Source: DASVRZ01 sp038230215 (GTDB taxonomy: Bacteria; Verrucomicrobiota; Verrucomicrobiia; Chthoniobacterales; DASVRZ01). From it: 64,000 bases of DNA. The stretch covers positions 62,001-126,000 of the forward strand of contig JBBRNR010000003.1 in NCBI GenBank assembly GCA_038230215.1, written 5' to 3'. The position numbers and the translations under genes were made by a program. Shown here in pieces: positions 7,641 through 16,205 of this stretch; position 1 is the stretch's first letter; every line of letters starts with the position of its first letter. The notes under the pieces were generated by a model that was given only the letters and a program-made list of their open reading frames with translations, did no database searches and was not told the origin of the DNA.

Positions 7641-8978
7641 CTATGACTCTACCGACAGCGGCAACTCGATGAAAAACGTCGAGCCCGCACCCAACTGACT
7701 CCGGCAGCCGATCGTGCCGCCCATGGACTCGGTCATCTTCTTGGCGATGGAAAGTCCCAGACCGCTGGAGGATTCGCCCCCGGTCGGTTGCGAGGTGAGC
7801 CGGGTAAATTTCTGGAAAAGTTTCGCCTGATCCTCCTCGCTCAGCCCGGGGCCTTCATCTTTTACAGAGAGAACGGCGAAGTTTTCGCGGACTTCCAATG
7901 CGATGCGAGTCGTGCTGCCCTTGGGTGAATATTTGACCGCGTTCGAGAGGAGATTGTCGAGAATTTGCAGCGTCGGCTTGGCGTCAGCGAGAACGAAGAC
8001 CGGCTCATCCGGCGCACGGACTTCCAGAGTGATGTCCTTGTTTTGCGCGACGAAACGATGCTGCTGCACGGCTTCGACGACCATTTCGGAGAAATTCACC
8101 CGCTCGATGTTCCGCGAAAAGCGGCCCTCTTCCATCGCGTTCAGATCGAGCAAATCGTCGATCAAATGCGACATGCGTCGCGACGTTTTCACGATTTGAC
8201 CGCCACTTGCCTGCACCTCAGGCGGCGCGCTCAATATGCCCTCCGCGATGAGCGAACTGTGTCCGAGGATGGCTTGCAGTGGACTGCGCAGATCGTGCGC
8301 GACGACTTGGAGAATGTGGGTTTTTTCCTGGTTGAGCGCCTCGAGCTGGTCGTTGGCGAAGCGGAGATTTTTAAGTGCGTGCTCCATTCGCTGGAAGGCG
8401 GTTTTGCGTCCGCCCTCGATGATGAAACCGAGGATGCCGGTGAAAAGAGTCAGGCTCACGTAACCCATCGCCGTGATCAGTGGATGCCAGTGGGCGTCGT
8501 AACGAATCGGCACGCGATACCCCATGCCGTAGAGTCCGGCAAAAAACATCGTGCCCAGCAGCGAACCGATAAACCAGAAAACGCCCGAGCGCTGGTTGGC
8601 GAGCACAAGCGCACTGATCGGCACCGTCGCCAGCCAGCTCACCGCGTGCCCTTCCACGCCTCCCTCGACCGCCGACAAACCGGCGAACCCGAGCGTGAGA
8701 TAGAAGGCGATCAAGTTCCCCGCGACCACGCTGGACTTGAACCGGCTGAACCCCACCGACAACAGCCCGAGCGTGCAGATCAACACGATGCCCGCACCCC
8801 AGTAATGCCCGACCGCGAGGTAAAAACAGCAGTAGATCAACCCGAAGACTCCGCCGAGATAGCCGAAGTTCACCACCAGCCGGGCGTGCCGCAACTCGTC
8901 CGCGTTCGCGCGAAACTTGTCGTCCACAAACCCATCGAGCCATTCCAGCAACGGGTTAAATTTCTTGATGAAATTCAT
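7641..8978 (-). CDS. Membrane-bound sensor histidine kinase
   Basis: A 445-residue kinase. The first 200 residues contain about six hydrophobic segments (for example GYLGGVFGLIYCCFYLAV) and no large periplasmic loop. A short coiled linker follows (RMEHALKNLRFANDQLEALNQEK). The HisKA helix has the phosphoacceptor His in VVAHDLRSPLQAILGH. The HATPase domain shows the N box (LLSNAVKYSPKG) and G boxes (KDEGPGLS, GLGLSIAKKM). There is no receiver domain and no response regulator next to it. Its ATG overlaps the stop of the upstream L,D-transpeptidase gene (ATGA), so the two are made together. A cell-wall signal is possible, but that is an inference from position. Confidence 0.9.
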   Translation of the reverse strand: MNFIKKFNPLLEWLDGFVDDKFRANADELRHARLVVNFGYLGGVFGLIYCCFYLAVGHYWGAGIVLICTLGLLSVGFSRFKSSVVAGNLIAFYLTLGFAGLSAVEGGVEGHAVSWLATVPISALVLANQRSGVFWFIGSLLGTMFFAGLYGMGYRVPIRYDAHWHPLITAMGYVSLTLFTGILGFIIEGGRKTAFQRMEHALKNLRFANDQLEALNQEKTHILQVVAHDLRSPLQAILGHSSLIAEGILSAPPEVQASGGQIVKTSRRMSHLIDDLLDLNAMEEGRFSRNIERVNFSEMVVEAVQQHRFVAQNKDITLEVRAPDEPVFVLADAKPTLQILDNLLSNAVKYSPKGSTTRIALEVRENFAVLSVKDEGPGLSEEDQAKLFQKFTRLTSQPTGGESSSGLGLSIAKKMTESMGGTIGCRSQLGAGSTFFIELPLSVES

Positions 8979-9718
8979 GTGCTAGGTGACCACATCAGCG
9001 CCGGGTCCGGCAACGACCATTCACGCCATTTCTTGAGGTATTCCGGCTTCGTCAGGAGCACATAATGCGGATGCGCCGGAGCCCGGAGCCAGCGAATCAG
9101 CGACACCAGATTCGACTCCGCCATCGACGTGCAACCCGCCGTCGGCCGCGTCGGCCCGCGCCGGATGTGAAAGAAAATCGCGCTTCCATCACCTGCAACC
9201 GGCGGCTCCGCATTGTGCCGGATCTCCACCAGCCAGCGGTAGGCCGCGTCGTTGTGCCGCATCTTTTGCCGCTCAAACCACTCCGGGCGGGCCTGCGGAT
9301 CGACCGTCACAAACTGGTTGTAATGCGGCAGCCGCGCATCATCCACCCAAGCATCGTTCGGGCCCACGGTGTGAAACGGATAATCCGCCCCCGCCGGCAG
9401 CGCGGCGTCGTAAGTGTATATCCGCCCGATGGCAAACAGCCCCGCCGGAGCCCGCCCATCTCGTTCCACCTTGTGCAAACCCGGCTGTTCCTGACCCAAC
9501 ACGCCGCGACCCCAAGCCAGACCCTTTTTCCCAAACAAAACCGGGATTGCCGGTGACGCGGGCTGCCATTTCCCTGCAACTCGATTGAAAAGCCGGAGCT
9601 TGCCCTGATCCGAGTTCCACTCCGGTGCCACGCTCACGATCAACTGCTGCACCCCGTCCAACGGAGCCGCCAGCGCCCAACTCGGGAGCAGACACAAAAA
9701 GAGAAAAACAAAACGCAT
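8975..9718 (-). CDS. Secreted L,D-transpeptidase-like (YkuD-type) protein
   Basis: A 247-residue protein with a Sec signal peptide (MRFVFLFLCLLPSWALA). The catalytic motif near the C-terminus is FFHIRRGPTRPTAGCTSM, with the His and Cys of the ErfK/YbiS/YkuD transpeptidase fold. These enzymes make 3-3 crosslinks in peptidoglycan, or attach proteins to it, in the periplasm. I chose ATG 9718 because the signal peptide starts there. An in-frame ATG lies farther upstream at 9820. The gene overlaps the sensor kinase by 4 bases. Some members of this subgroup act as amidases or have unknown activity. Confidence 0.85.
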   Translation of the reverse strand: MRFVFLFLCLLPSWALAAPLDGVQQLIVSVAPEWNSDQGKLRLFNRVAGKWQPASPAIPVLFGKKGLAWGRGVLGQEQPGLHKVERDGRAPAGLFAIGRIYTYDAALPAGADYPFHTVGPNDAWVDDARLPHYNQFVTVDPQARPEWFERQKMRHNDAAYRWLVEIRHNAEPPVAGDGSAIFFHIRRGPTRPTAGCTSMAESNLVSLIRWLRAPAHPHYVLLTKPEYLKKWREWSLPDPALMWSPST

Positions 9719-9890
9719 GATGGGGAAACGCCGAGACACATTCATATTCGCCCGGATCGCCGGAAAAGATGAATCGAATCCTAACGCATTTGTCACAGAA
9801 AACCAGCCACCTCCGAGCAAATTGTGCTGTGACTGCCAGAAACTTTAGCCCTTCTAAAAGATCGCCTCCACGCGCCACGCCCACGCAGTA

Positions 9891-9926
9891 AAAAGGGCGA
9901 CACCGAGACAGTGCCGCCCTTTTTTT
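9891..9926 (-). terminator. Bidirectional rho-independent terminator
   Basis: A hairpin with arms AAAAGGGCGaCAC and GTGcCGCCCTTTT around a seven-base loop, with a T run on each side. On the minus strand it lies about 40 bases after the Met-rich protein gene and would end its transcript before the L,D-transpeptidase operon. Confidence 0.8.
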
Positions 9927-9962
9927 GTTACAGTGCCTTTCCCGAAGGATTAGGGCTACTGC

Positions 9963-10310
9963 TTATTTATCGTCATCCATTTTGCCGTCGTCCATTTTGC
10001 CCTTGCCCATTTTGCTCTTACTCATCTTGGAGTGCTTCATTTTGCCGTCCATCATCATCATGTCGCCGTCCTTCATCATCATCTTTTTCTCACCCATCAT
10101 GATGGTACCGTCTTTCATGACTTTGGTGCCGTTTTCCATGGTCATGTCTTTTTCCATCATCATGGTTTTACCGTCTTTCATTTCCATCATTTTCCCGTCT
10201 TTCATCATGACGCCGTCTTTCATCATATCTCCGGCGAGAGCGATGCTACAGAATGAGGCAGTGGCAATGAGGGCCACGACGAGTTGTTTTGCGATTGCGT
10301 TGGTTTTCAT
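9963..10310 (-). CDS. Methionine-rich secreted protein (DUF6799-like)
   Basis: A 115-residue protein. The signal peptide runs to about residue 26 (VVALIATASFCSIALA). The roughly 89-residue mature chain has about 27 methionines and otherwise mostly Lys, Asp and Gly, in short repeats such as MMKDGKMMEMKDGK and KVMKDGTIMM. This pattern fits the DUF6799 family. Met-rich periplasmic proteins either bind Cu(I) or act as sacrificial scavengers of hypochlorite and other oxidants. It is divergent from a cytochrome b / MsrP-like pair, which favours the scavenger role. That role is inferred, not shown. A terminator follows at 9891-9926. Confidence 0.85.
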   Translation of the reverse strand: MKTNAIAKQLVVALIATASFCSIALAGDMMKDGVMMKDGKMMEMKDGKTMMMEKDMTMENGTKVMKDGTIMMGEKKMMMKDGDMMMMDGKMKHSKMSKSKMGKGKMDDGKMDDDK

Positions 10311-10332
10311 AGTAATTTCAGTGTTGTTGTTT

Positions 10333-10347
10333 GTTTATTTGATAAAC
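10333..10347. promoter_or_regulatory. Palindrome in the divergent intergenic region
   Basis: A perfect inverted repeat, GTTTAT TTG ATAAAC, lies 23 bases upstream of the Met-rich protein start, in the 243-base gap shared with the cytochrome b gene. Position and symmetry suit an operator, but no regulator is adjacent and no known binding site is recognised. Confidence 0.35.
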
Positions 10348-10553
10348 GAAATCAACAAATCCACCCATACGGGTGAACCGGAGCCGACCCTTGCGGGCTG
10401 GCGGATGGAGATTACCCCCAACACTTTTTGTTTCGTGACTACACTGAGCATCGGCCAACGGTTTTATTCCGACTGTGTTTTATTTATGCCCGCAAAATGG
10501 TTCTGATTCCGTTTGGATGAGGGTAAGCTCCTGCTGACTGCCTACTCCTGGCC

Positions 10554-11237
10554 ATGAAACGTATTTATAAAAAACATCCTCTCGCCCTACGTTGGTTCCA
10601 TTGGGTCAATTTCCCAATTCTTTTTCTCATGATTTGGAGTGGGCTGCTGATTTATTGGGCGAACGACGTTTATCGGGTAGGTGTGGGGTCGTGGACGGCA
10701 TTTCACTTCTTTCCCGACGGGTTTTACAAGACGCTCCATTCGGGGCAGCGTCTGGCAGAAGGGATGAGCTGGCATTTTGCGATGATGTGGATCTTCATGC
10801 TGAACGGGCTGGCGTATGTGGGATTTTTGGCATTGTCGGGGCAATGGCGGCACGTCGTTCCCTCGCGGGAATCGTGGATTGGAGCGATCCAAGTGGTGTT
10901 GCACGATCTGCATCTGCGCAAGACGGCACCGCCGCAGGGGAAATACAACGGCGCCCAGCAGATCGCCTACACGGCGGTAATCCTTATGGGCGGCGGTTCG
11001 CTGCTGACTGGGCTGGCCATCTATAAACCGGTGCAATTTGCCTGGCTCGGATCGCTTTTTGGTGGCTACGAAGGAGCGCGATTTTGGCACTTCTGGCTGA
11101 TGATTGGTTTTTGCGGATTTTTCTTAATACATGTGGCTCAGGTGGTTCGGGCGGGTTGGGGAAATTTCCAATCCATGATCACCGGGCGCGAGATTAAGGA
11201 TGATCAAGTGGCGGCCAATTCGGAAACAAAGCCATGA
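10554..11237 (+). CDS. Membrane cytochrome b (b561-like), partner of the molybdoenzyme
   Basis: A 227-residue membrane protein with four to five transmembrane segments. Histidines in the membrane segments are possible b-haem ligands: HPLALRWFHW (residues 8 and 16 region), MSWHFAMMW, and the pair in FWHFWLMIGFCGFFLIHV. This layout is that of the bacterial cytochrome b561 / Ni-Fe hydrogenase b-type family. Such subunits pass electrons from quinol to a periplasmic enzyme. The next gene overlaps by 4 bases (ATGA) and encodes an exported molybdoenzyme, so this is very likely its electron donor. It takes the place of the MsrQ/YedZ subunit found in E. coli. Confidence 0.88.
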   Translation: MKRIYKKHPLALRWFHWVNFPILFLMIWSGLLIYWANDVYRVGVGSWTAFHFFPDGFYKTLHSGQRLAEGMSWHFAMMWIFMLNGLAYVGFLALSGQWRHVVPSRESWIGAIQVVLHDLHLRKTAPPQGKYNGAQQIAYTAVILMGGGSLLTGLAIYKPVQFAWLGSLFGGYEGARFWHFWLMIGFCGFFLIHVAQVVRAGWGNFQSMITGREIKDDQVAANSETKP

Positions 11238-12046
11238 ACGACCAACCGATTGAGGAAACAGACGGCGACCAGGATAAAATAGTGACCCTCGAGATGCGCC
11301 GGGCGACGCGGCGGAGTTTCCTCGCTGCACTGGTGGCCGCAAGCGCGGGTTATGCCGGCTGGCGTTGGTTGGGAAACGCTCCGCAGATCGACGGGGTGCC
11401 GTGGCCGTTGCGGCGGATGTTGCAAAATAACGAACATCTGGCGCGCGGCTATTTCAATGAGAAACGACTCTCGCCCGAGTTTCAACCCTCGCGCGTGCAA
11501 AACTTGCGCAGCAACGGCGAGATCGGACTGGCAGGTGAGATCGACCCGGCTCTGTGGCGATTGCGGGTGGAGGGATTGGCAGGAAATGCGGTCGCACAGC
11601 TCACGCTGGCAGACATCCAAGCTCTGCCGAGGCACGAAATGATCACCGAACTGCGCTGCATCGAGGGCTGGAGCATTATCAATCAGTGGGCGGGTGCGCG
11701 ACTTTCTGATCTTGTGGAAAAGCATCCTCCCGCGACGAGGAGTGGCCAAGGAGCGGACTACGCAAAGCGGCGAGATGATTTCCCCGAGTATGTAGGGTTG
11801 AGCACGCCCGATGCCGCCTATTACGTGGGACTCGACGCAGCCGCCGCCATGCACCCGCAAACCTTACTCTGCTATGAGATGAACGGCCATCCGCTCACTC
11901 CTCAACATGGTGCGCCATTGCGCCTCGCCATCCCGGTTAAATACGGTATCAAAAACCTCAAACGGATCGGCACACTGCGTTTCTCTCAAGAACGCCCGCC
12001 GGATTACTGGGCAGAAAACGGTTACGATTATTACGCGGGGTTATAA
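11234..12046 (+). CDS. Tat-exported MsrP/YedY-like molybdopterin oxidoreductase
   Basis: A 270-residue protein with a twin-arginine signal (TRRSFLAALVAASAG, about residues 19-34). A sulfite-oxidase-fold domain follows. The molybdenum-ligating Cys is in ELRCIEGWS, matching MRCVEAWS of E. coli MsrP. The C-terminal blocks QHGAPLRLAIPVKYGIKNLK and RERPP-type (QERPPDYW) also match MsrP. MsrP reduces methionine sulfoxide in periplasmic proteins. Substrate specificity cannot be read from sequence, and sulfite-oxidase-like relatives exist. The gene is coupled to the cytochrome b gene and lies beside a Met-rich secreted protein, which supports a methionine sulfoxide role. Confidence 0.88.
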   Translation: MNDQPIEETDGDQDKIVTLEMRRATRRSFLAALVAASAGYAGWRWLGNAPQIDGVPWPLRRMLQNNEHLARGYFNEKRLSPEFQPSRVQNLRSNGEIGLAGEIDPALWRLRVEGLAGNAVAQLTLADIQALPRHEMITELRCIEGWSIINQWAGARLSDLVEKHPPATRSGQGADYAKRRDDFPEYVGLSTPDAAYYVGLDAAAAMHPQTLLCYEMNGHPLTPQHGAPLRLAIPVKYGIKNLKRIGTLRFSQERPPDYWAENGYDYYAGL

Positions 12047-12442
12047 CCCAAAACCTCGCCGCCTGCTGTGGAGCCGCACTTAAAACTCATCCGCTCGGAT
12101 AGAGTGGTTGCCAGCTCGGCGTTCGCCGACTAAAAGCCTCTAATCCATCCTCGCTAGCCCATAGCGAGGGCGTTATGGAAGTGCCAGAGAAAGCGGTTTG
12201 GACACAATGCGAGTCGGATTAGCTTAAAAACGGACAACACTAAGCCGTAAACGGTGTGGAATAGCATTTCAAGAACGAAGAATAGCCCAAAAAGGACTCG
12301 CCATAGCGTTGCAAGGATTCGACACAGGCGACCAAGTGCTGCTGATAGCACGGAAAGAACTCGGAATAAGGGGCAACGACAACGACGCAGGCGTTGCGAC
12401 AGCGAATGCCAGACAAATGGTTTGCCTAACAAACTAAAATAG
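12047..12442. other. 396-base region without a convincing gene, with two hairpins
   Basis: At 12116-12129 is the perfect palindrome TCGGCG TT CGCCGA. At 12149-12169 is a stem CCTCGCTA / TAGCGAGG with a five-base loop. Neither is followed by a T run, so neither is a classical terminator. The remainder has a lower GC content than its surroundings, is rich in short A runs and shows no coding bias. A 92-codon hydrophobic open frame on the minus strand was not accepted. A small RNA or the remnant of a decayed gene are both possible. Confidence 0.4.
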
Positions 12443-13436
12443 ATGCAGATGGTCGGAATGATTTCCTACCGATTCCAACTCGCTAGTCTGCTTCTTTTTC
12501 TCTCCATCGCTGTGGCCTCGGCTACCGTGGTCGAGATGGCCAATGGCTCGAAGCAAACGGTCGATTCCGTTGCGGTATCTGGCGACAAGCTGATTTGCCA
12601 GACTTCATTCGGCGTTCTGACTTTCAAGGCGGAGAATCTTTCTGCAAAAGAGCGTGCCCGTTATTTCCCAAGTTCCGTTTCGGCCCAGCCTGTATCCCCG
12701 GCAACGGTGGTGGCAACGCCTGTGATGACGCCCGCGGCAACTCCGGCGAAGATCGCTGCGAAACCCCCGGTGCTTAAATCAGGCGAGGAGCCGCCTTTTC
12801 CGAAGGAAAGTGTGGGCAGCCCGGAGTTTAATACGAAGATTGGCAAAAAGGCGGCGGGTTCGGCGGTGCTGGCTCGGATCGAGGGCAATCTGTATCTGCT
12901 GACGGTGAGGCATTTACTCGGGCCGATGGGCGGTTTCCCAAGTGAGACGAAGCCAGCCGAGGTACCCGGCTTTGTGAAGAGCATCGAACTGCACGGGCTT
13001 TACAGCGGGCAAGCACAACTATCAGGTGGAGGGATTAAAGCTGCCAGATGCCGCCAAGGCGAAGGGGCCCCTACATGACATGGCTATTTTCAAGATCGGC
13101 AATACGGACTCGAAGAGCGAGGCGGCTATCTTGGAAGCTGATCCGCCGAGTGTGGGCGACTCGCTTTGGGTCGTCGCGAAGGTGCGCGGAGGTGTGCCAG
13201 AAGGGGAATTAGTGCATCCGGCAAAGGTGATATTTCCCCCAAGAGAGTGGATCTTCGGTACTTTCGATAACCCGGACATCATTACAGCTGGAGCCAGCGG
13301 CGCGCCGGTTTTCAACGCGGCCGGCAAACTGGTGGGCGTTTATAGCGCACATGGTGAGCAGAATGGGAAGATCAATGCCTTCGTTATCCCGGCAGCTTTG
13401 ATCTTGAAGGCGATCCACGGGGAGCCGTTGCAGTAG
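12443..13436 (+). pseudogene. Secreted trypsin-like serine protease, split by a frameshift
   Basis: Two overlapping frames together give one protease. Frame 1 (12443-13078) has a signal peptide (LLLFLSIAVASA), a Pro/Ala/Thr-rich linker and the catalytic His block LLTVRHLLG. Frame 2 (open from before the GTG at 13026, to 13436) has the Asp block HDMAIFKI and the Ser block AGASGAPVF. The reading switches between about 13000 and 13020. Removing one base near 13010 would join GLYSG to KHNYQVEG smoothly. It may be a sequencing error, a true pseudogene or a programmed shift. The fold is that of DegP-like or trypsin-like peptidases. The N-terminal 100 residues contain an SHD1-like beta segment (VEMANGSKQTVDSV). 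Confidence 0.72.
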
Positions 13437-13522
13437 CGAAGAGTTCGGGCACGAGACGCAGGGTTGCGTGCTTTTTTCGCCGAAGTCTTGTCGGGATGGG
13501 GTTTTCAATCGTAGATGAAGAC

Positions 13523-14347
13523 ATGAATAAATCTCGCTGCGCTCTCGTTCTGGCCGGGCATGGGTCCACGCTGAACCCCGATTCGAGCGGGCCGACGCAT
13601 CTGCACGCGGCGACGATTCGGGCGCGGGGGATTTTTGCCGAGGTGCATGCCTGTTTCTGGAAGGAGGAGCCGAGTTTCAGGCAAATCTGGCGGATGCTGG
13701 AGGCGGACGAGGTTTACATCGTGCCGAACTTTATCAGCGAGGGATATTTTACCCAGACGGTGCTTCCACGCGAGTTTGGGCTGGATGGCGCGCTGACAGG
13801 ACTAGTGGAGCGCGACGGGCGCATTATCAAATACTGCGAGCCGGTGGGAAATCACCCCAATATGACGGGGCTCCTCGTGCAACGCGCCCGCGAGATCGCC
13901 CCAGATATCGATCTCAGTCGGATCAGTCTCATAATCGTCGGGCATGGGACGGGGTTGAATGATAATTCGGCCCGGGCGATCCGCGATCAGGTGGAGCGGA
14001 TTCTCACGTTGGGGTTGTTTGGCGAGGTGGTGGATGCCTTTATGGAGGAGGCGCCGAATGTGGCAGACTGGGATAAACTTACGACGCTGAAGCATGTGGT
14101 GGTGGTGCCGTTTTTTATCGCAGACGGGTTGCATAGCTATGAGGACATCCCGGTGTTGCTCGGGATGGAAAAGGAACCGGCGGGGGCTGTAAGTGCGCTG
14201 GGGTTTTTTCGCCGAAATCCGATGCCGTTGCGTGGCCGGCAGCTCTACTATGCGAGCGCCATCGGGACGTCGCCCTTGCTGGCGGATGTAATTCTCGATC
14301 AGGTGGCCGCGTTCGATGAGAAATATTCCCCCGTCCACGCGGTATGA
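13523..14347 (+). CDS. Two-domain CbiX-like sirohydrochlorin chelatase family protein
   Basis: A 274-residue protein made of two CbiX-type domains. The first opens with ALVLAGHGSTLNPD and the second with SLIIVGHGTGLNDNS, each carrying the GHG motif with the metal-binding His. CbiX enzymes insert Co or Fe into sirohydrochlorin or related tetrapyrroles. Here EVYIVPNFISEGYFT and HVVVVPFFIADGLHS are the matching second His regions (the latter retains His). No cobalamin or sirohaem genes are nearby. The next gene is the DR2241-type Fe-S partner, overlapping by 4 bases. Start: ATG 13523 was preferred over ATG 13496 because the domain begins a few residues later. Confidence 0.85.
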   Translation: MNKSRCALVLAGHGSTLNPDSSGPTHLHAATIRARGIFAEVHACFWKEEPSFRQIWRMLEADEVYIVPNFISEGYFTQTVLPREFGLDGALTGLVERDGRIIKYCEPVGNHPNMTGLLVQRAREIAPDIDLSRISLIIVGHGTGLNDNSARAIRDQVERILTLGLFGEVVDAFMEEAPNVADWDKLTTLKHVVVVPFFIADGLHSYEDIPVLLGMEKEPAGAVSALGFFRRNPMPLRGRQLYYASAIGTSPLLADVILDQVAAFDEKYSPVHAV

Positions 14348-14976
14348 GGCTGGCGGAGAAATTGTTAGCGTGTCTGGACGCGGGCCGGGAGTTATTTGGG
14401 GAAATCCAGATCGTGCGCACGGGGTCTGCATTCGAGTTGCATCACTATCTGGATGGCGCGGACGAGTTGCAGTCGTATGTGAGGCCGGAGGATGCGATCG
14501 AGTTGGGCAAGATGGATGCGGCAGGAAAATACCGTCCGTTGCGCAGTGCGCCGACGTTGCAACGCGGCTGGCGGCTCACGCTCACAGGGATCGAAGATGT
14601 GGTGCGGGCGCTGGAGTTTTTCTACCCGGCGATGCTGGGGACGGCGGCGGCGTTTGAGGAAAATGCCGGACGTCCCGTGCACTTACGCGAAACCTTGAAC
14701 CGCCAGACGGGGATGTATCGCGTCGCGGGGAAGATCACCAACGCGCAAGCCGACGTGCTGATCGGCGAGGTCTGCCCTGCGAGTCGTTGCCTGAAGACGA
14801 TCACCTGGCGGATTGAGCCGGATGTCCCGATCACGAGCCTGCCAGCGGAGAAGTTGGATTTGAGTTGCGACTTATTGGAGCGCGGGCCGGGTTTCATTCC
14901 CCTGCCCTGCGAGGAATGTTGCAATATCCTTGTCGCCGCCGCCCGCGAGACGGTAAAGAGACCTTCAACTGCATGA
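14344..14976 (+). CDS. DR2241-type 4Fe-4S cluster protein
   Basis: A 210-residue protein resembling the C-terminal part of Deinococcus DR2241, where a CbiX domain is fused to a stabilising domain and a 4Fe-4S domain. The cysteines are clustered in the last third: CPASRC at about residues 141-146, and CEECC near 191-195, enough for one cluster. Here the part is a separate gene directly after the two-domain CbiX protein. ATGA overlaps join it on both sides, at 14344-14347 and 14973-14976. The two products probably form one complex. The substrate is unknown. Confidence 0.75.
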   Translation: MRLAEKLLACLDAGRELFGEIQIVRTGSAFELHHYLDGADELQSYVRPEDAIELGKMDAAGKYRPLRSAPTLQRGWRLTLTGIEDVVRALEFFYPAMLGTAAAFEENAGRPVHLRETLNRQTGMYRVAGKITNAQADVLIGEVCPASRCLKTITWRIEPDVPITSLPAEKLDLSCDLLERGPGFIPLPCEECCNILVAAARETVKRPSTA

Positions 14977-16205
14977 CACTTTACCGAGCCCGCCATCTCG
15001 TCAGCATGGATTCACCGCCGATCGAGGATGGTGGATTGCTCGTAGAAGGCGATCAAATCGCGGCTCTCGGAAAGTATAATGATCTCGCCGCCCAGCACCC
15101 AGGACGAAAGGTCGATCTCGGCGAGGTCATTCTAATGCCGGGGCTGATCAATGCGCATTGTCATCTGGAGTTTAGCTCGCTACGCCATTTGATTCTCACA
15201 CAGACGTCTTTTGCCAAATGGATTCAGCGGATCAATGCGGCGAAGCGCAATCTCACCGACGACGATTATCTGGCAGCGACCCTCGCTGGCGCGGCTGAAC
15301 TCCTCCGCCACGGCACGACGACGGTGGTGAACATCGAGTCGTTTCCCGAATTGCTGGATCGCCAGCCGAAGCTCCCACTGCGCACCTGGTGGTGTTACGA
15401 AATGCTGGACATCCGCCAGCGAAATCACAGCGACGAATCGATCCGCGGCGCGCTACGTTTTTTCCATCCGTCGGAGTCGGAGCTAACTCATTTCGCCCTC
15501 AGTCCGCACGCGCCTTACACGGCTTCGGCGGAGCTTTACCGGCTGTCTTTTGAAGCGGCCAGGGAGAATGGATTATTAGTCACCACGCACGTCGCGGAAT
15601 CTGCCGAGGAGATGCAAATGTTGTGCGATGCCGGTGGGCCACTGTATGAATTTCTGGAAAGTCTCGGACGCGATATGAGCGATTGCGGGGCGACGACCCC
15701 GCTGCGTCACCTGATCGAGTATGGCAATCTGCAACCGGATGCTTTGCTGGTGCACCTGAATGAACTGAGCGCCGACGACTACACATTGCTGGCGCGCTGG
15801 TCGCAGGGCGAAATGTTCCACGTCGTGCATTGTCCGAAGAGTCATCAGTTTTTCCAGCACGGGTTGTTTCCCTATGAGAAACTGCTCGCCGCCAATGCCA
15901 ACATCAGTCTCGGCAGCGACAGTCTCGCGAGCAACGACAAGCTCGATCTCTTCGCGGAGATGCGCCGTTTCGCCGAAGTTTTCCCATCCGTAGCCCCCAT
16001 CGAAATTGTGGAAATGGTCACACGCAACCCGGCGCGCTCGTTGCGCCAGTCCGGCAAGCTCGGCGTGCTCCGGCCCGGTGCCTGGGCGGATACAATTGCC
16101 ATCTCGGCGGGCGACATTAGCACAGCCGAAGTTTACGAAACCATCCTGCAAAACAAACGCCCGATCCCCTGGATGATGATCGCAGGACAAGTCGTCGTCT
16201 CATGA
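14973..16205 (+). CDS. Amidohydrolase (ATZ/TRZ / aminodeoxyfutalosine deaminase-like)
   Basis: A 410-residue metal-dependent hydrolase. The metal motifs are in order: HCHLEFS (residues about 65-71), the HAPYTAS loop, THVAES, VHCPKSHQFF and LGSDSLASND. A beta-sandwich domain is formed by both termini. This is the deaminase branch that includes cytosine, S-adenosylhomocysteine and aminodeoxyfutalosine deaminases. The HxHLE type motif is compatible with the last, which would fit the futalosine route to menaquinone. No mqn gene is adjacent, so the substrate stays open. The gene is joined to its neighbours by 4-base overlaps. Confidence 0.82.
   Translation: MTLYRARHLVSMDSPPIEDGGLLVEGDQIAALGKYNDLAAQHPGRKVDLGEVILMPGLINAHCHLEFSSLRHLILTQTSFAKWIQRINAAKRNLTDDDYLAATLAGAAELLRHGTTTVVNIESFPELLDRQPKLPLRTWWCYEMLDIRQRNHSDESIRGALRFFHPSESELTHFALSPHAPYTASAELYRLSFEAARENGLLVTTHVAESAEEMQMLCDAGGPLYEFLESLGRDMSDCGATTPLRHLIEYGNLQPDALLVHLNELSADDYTLLARWSQGEMFHVVHCPKSHQFFQHGLFPYEKLLAANANISLGSDSLASNDKLDLFAEMRRFAEVFPSVAPIEIVEMVTRNPARSLRQSGKLGVLRPGAWADTIAISAGDISTAEVYETILQNKRPIPWMMIAGQVVVS

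Noticed and set aside
7965..9065. A 366-codon plus-strand frame across the sensor kinase
   Set aside because: It is antisense to a clear kinase and shows a composition typical of a high-GC shadow frame.
12154..12432. A 92-codon hydrophobic minus-strand frame
   Set aside because: It has an Arg/Leu-rich, irregular composition, no clear ribosome-binding site and no domain. Low GC skew and hairpins suggest non-coding sequence.
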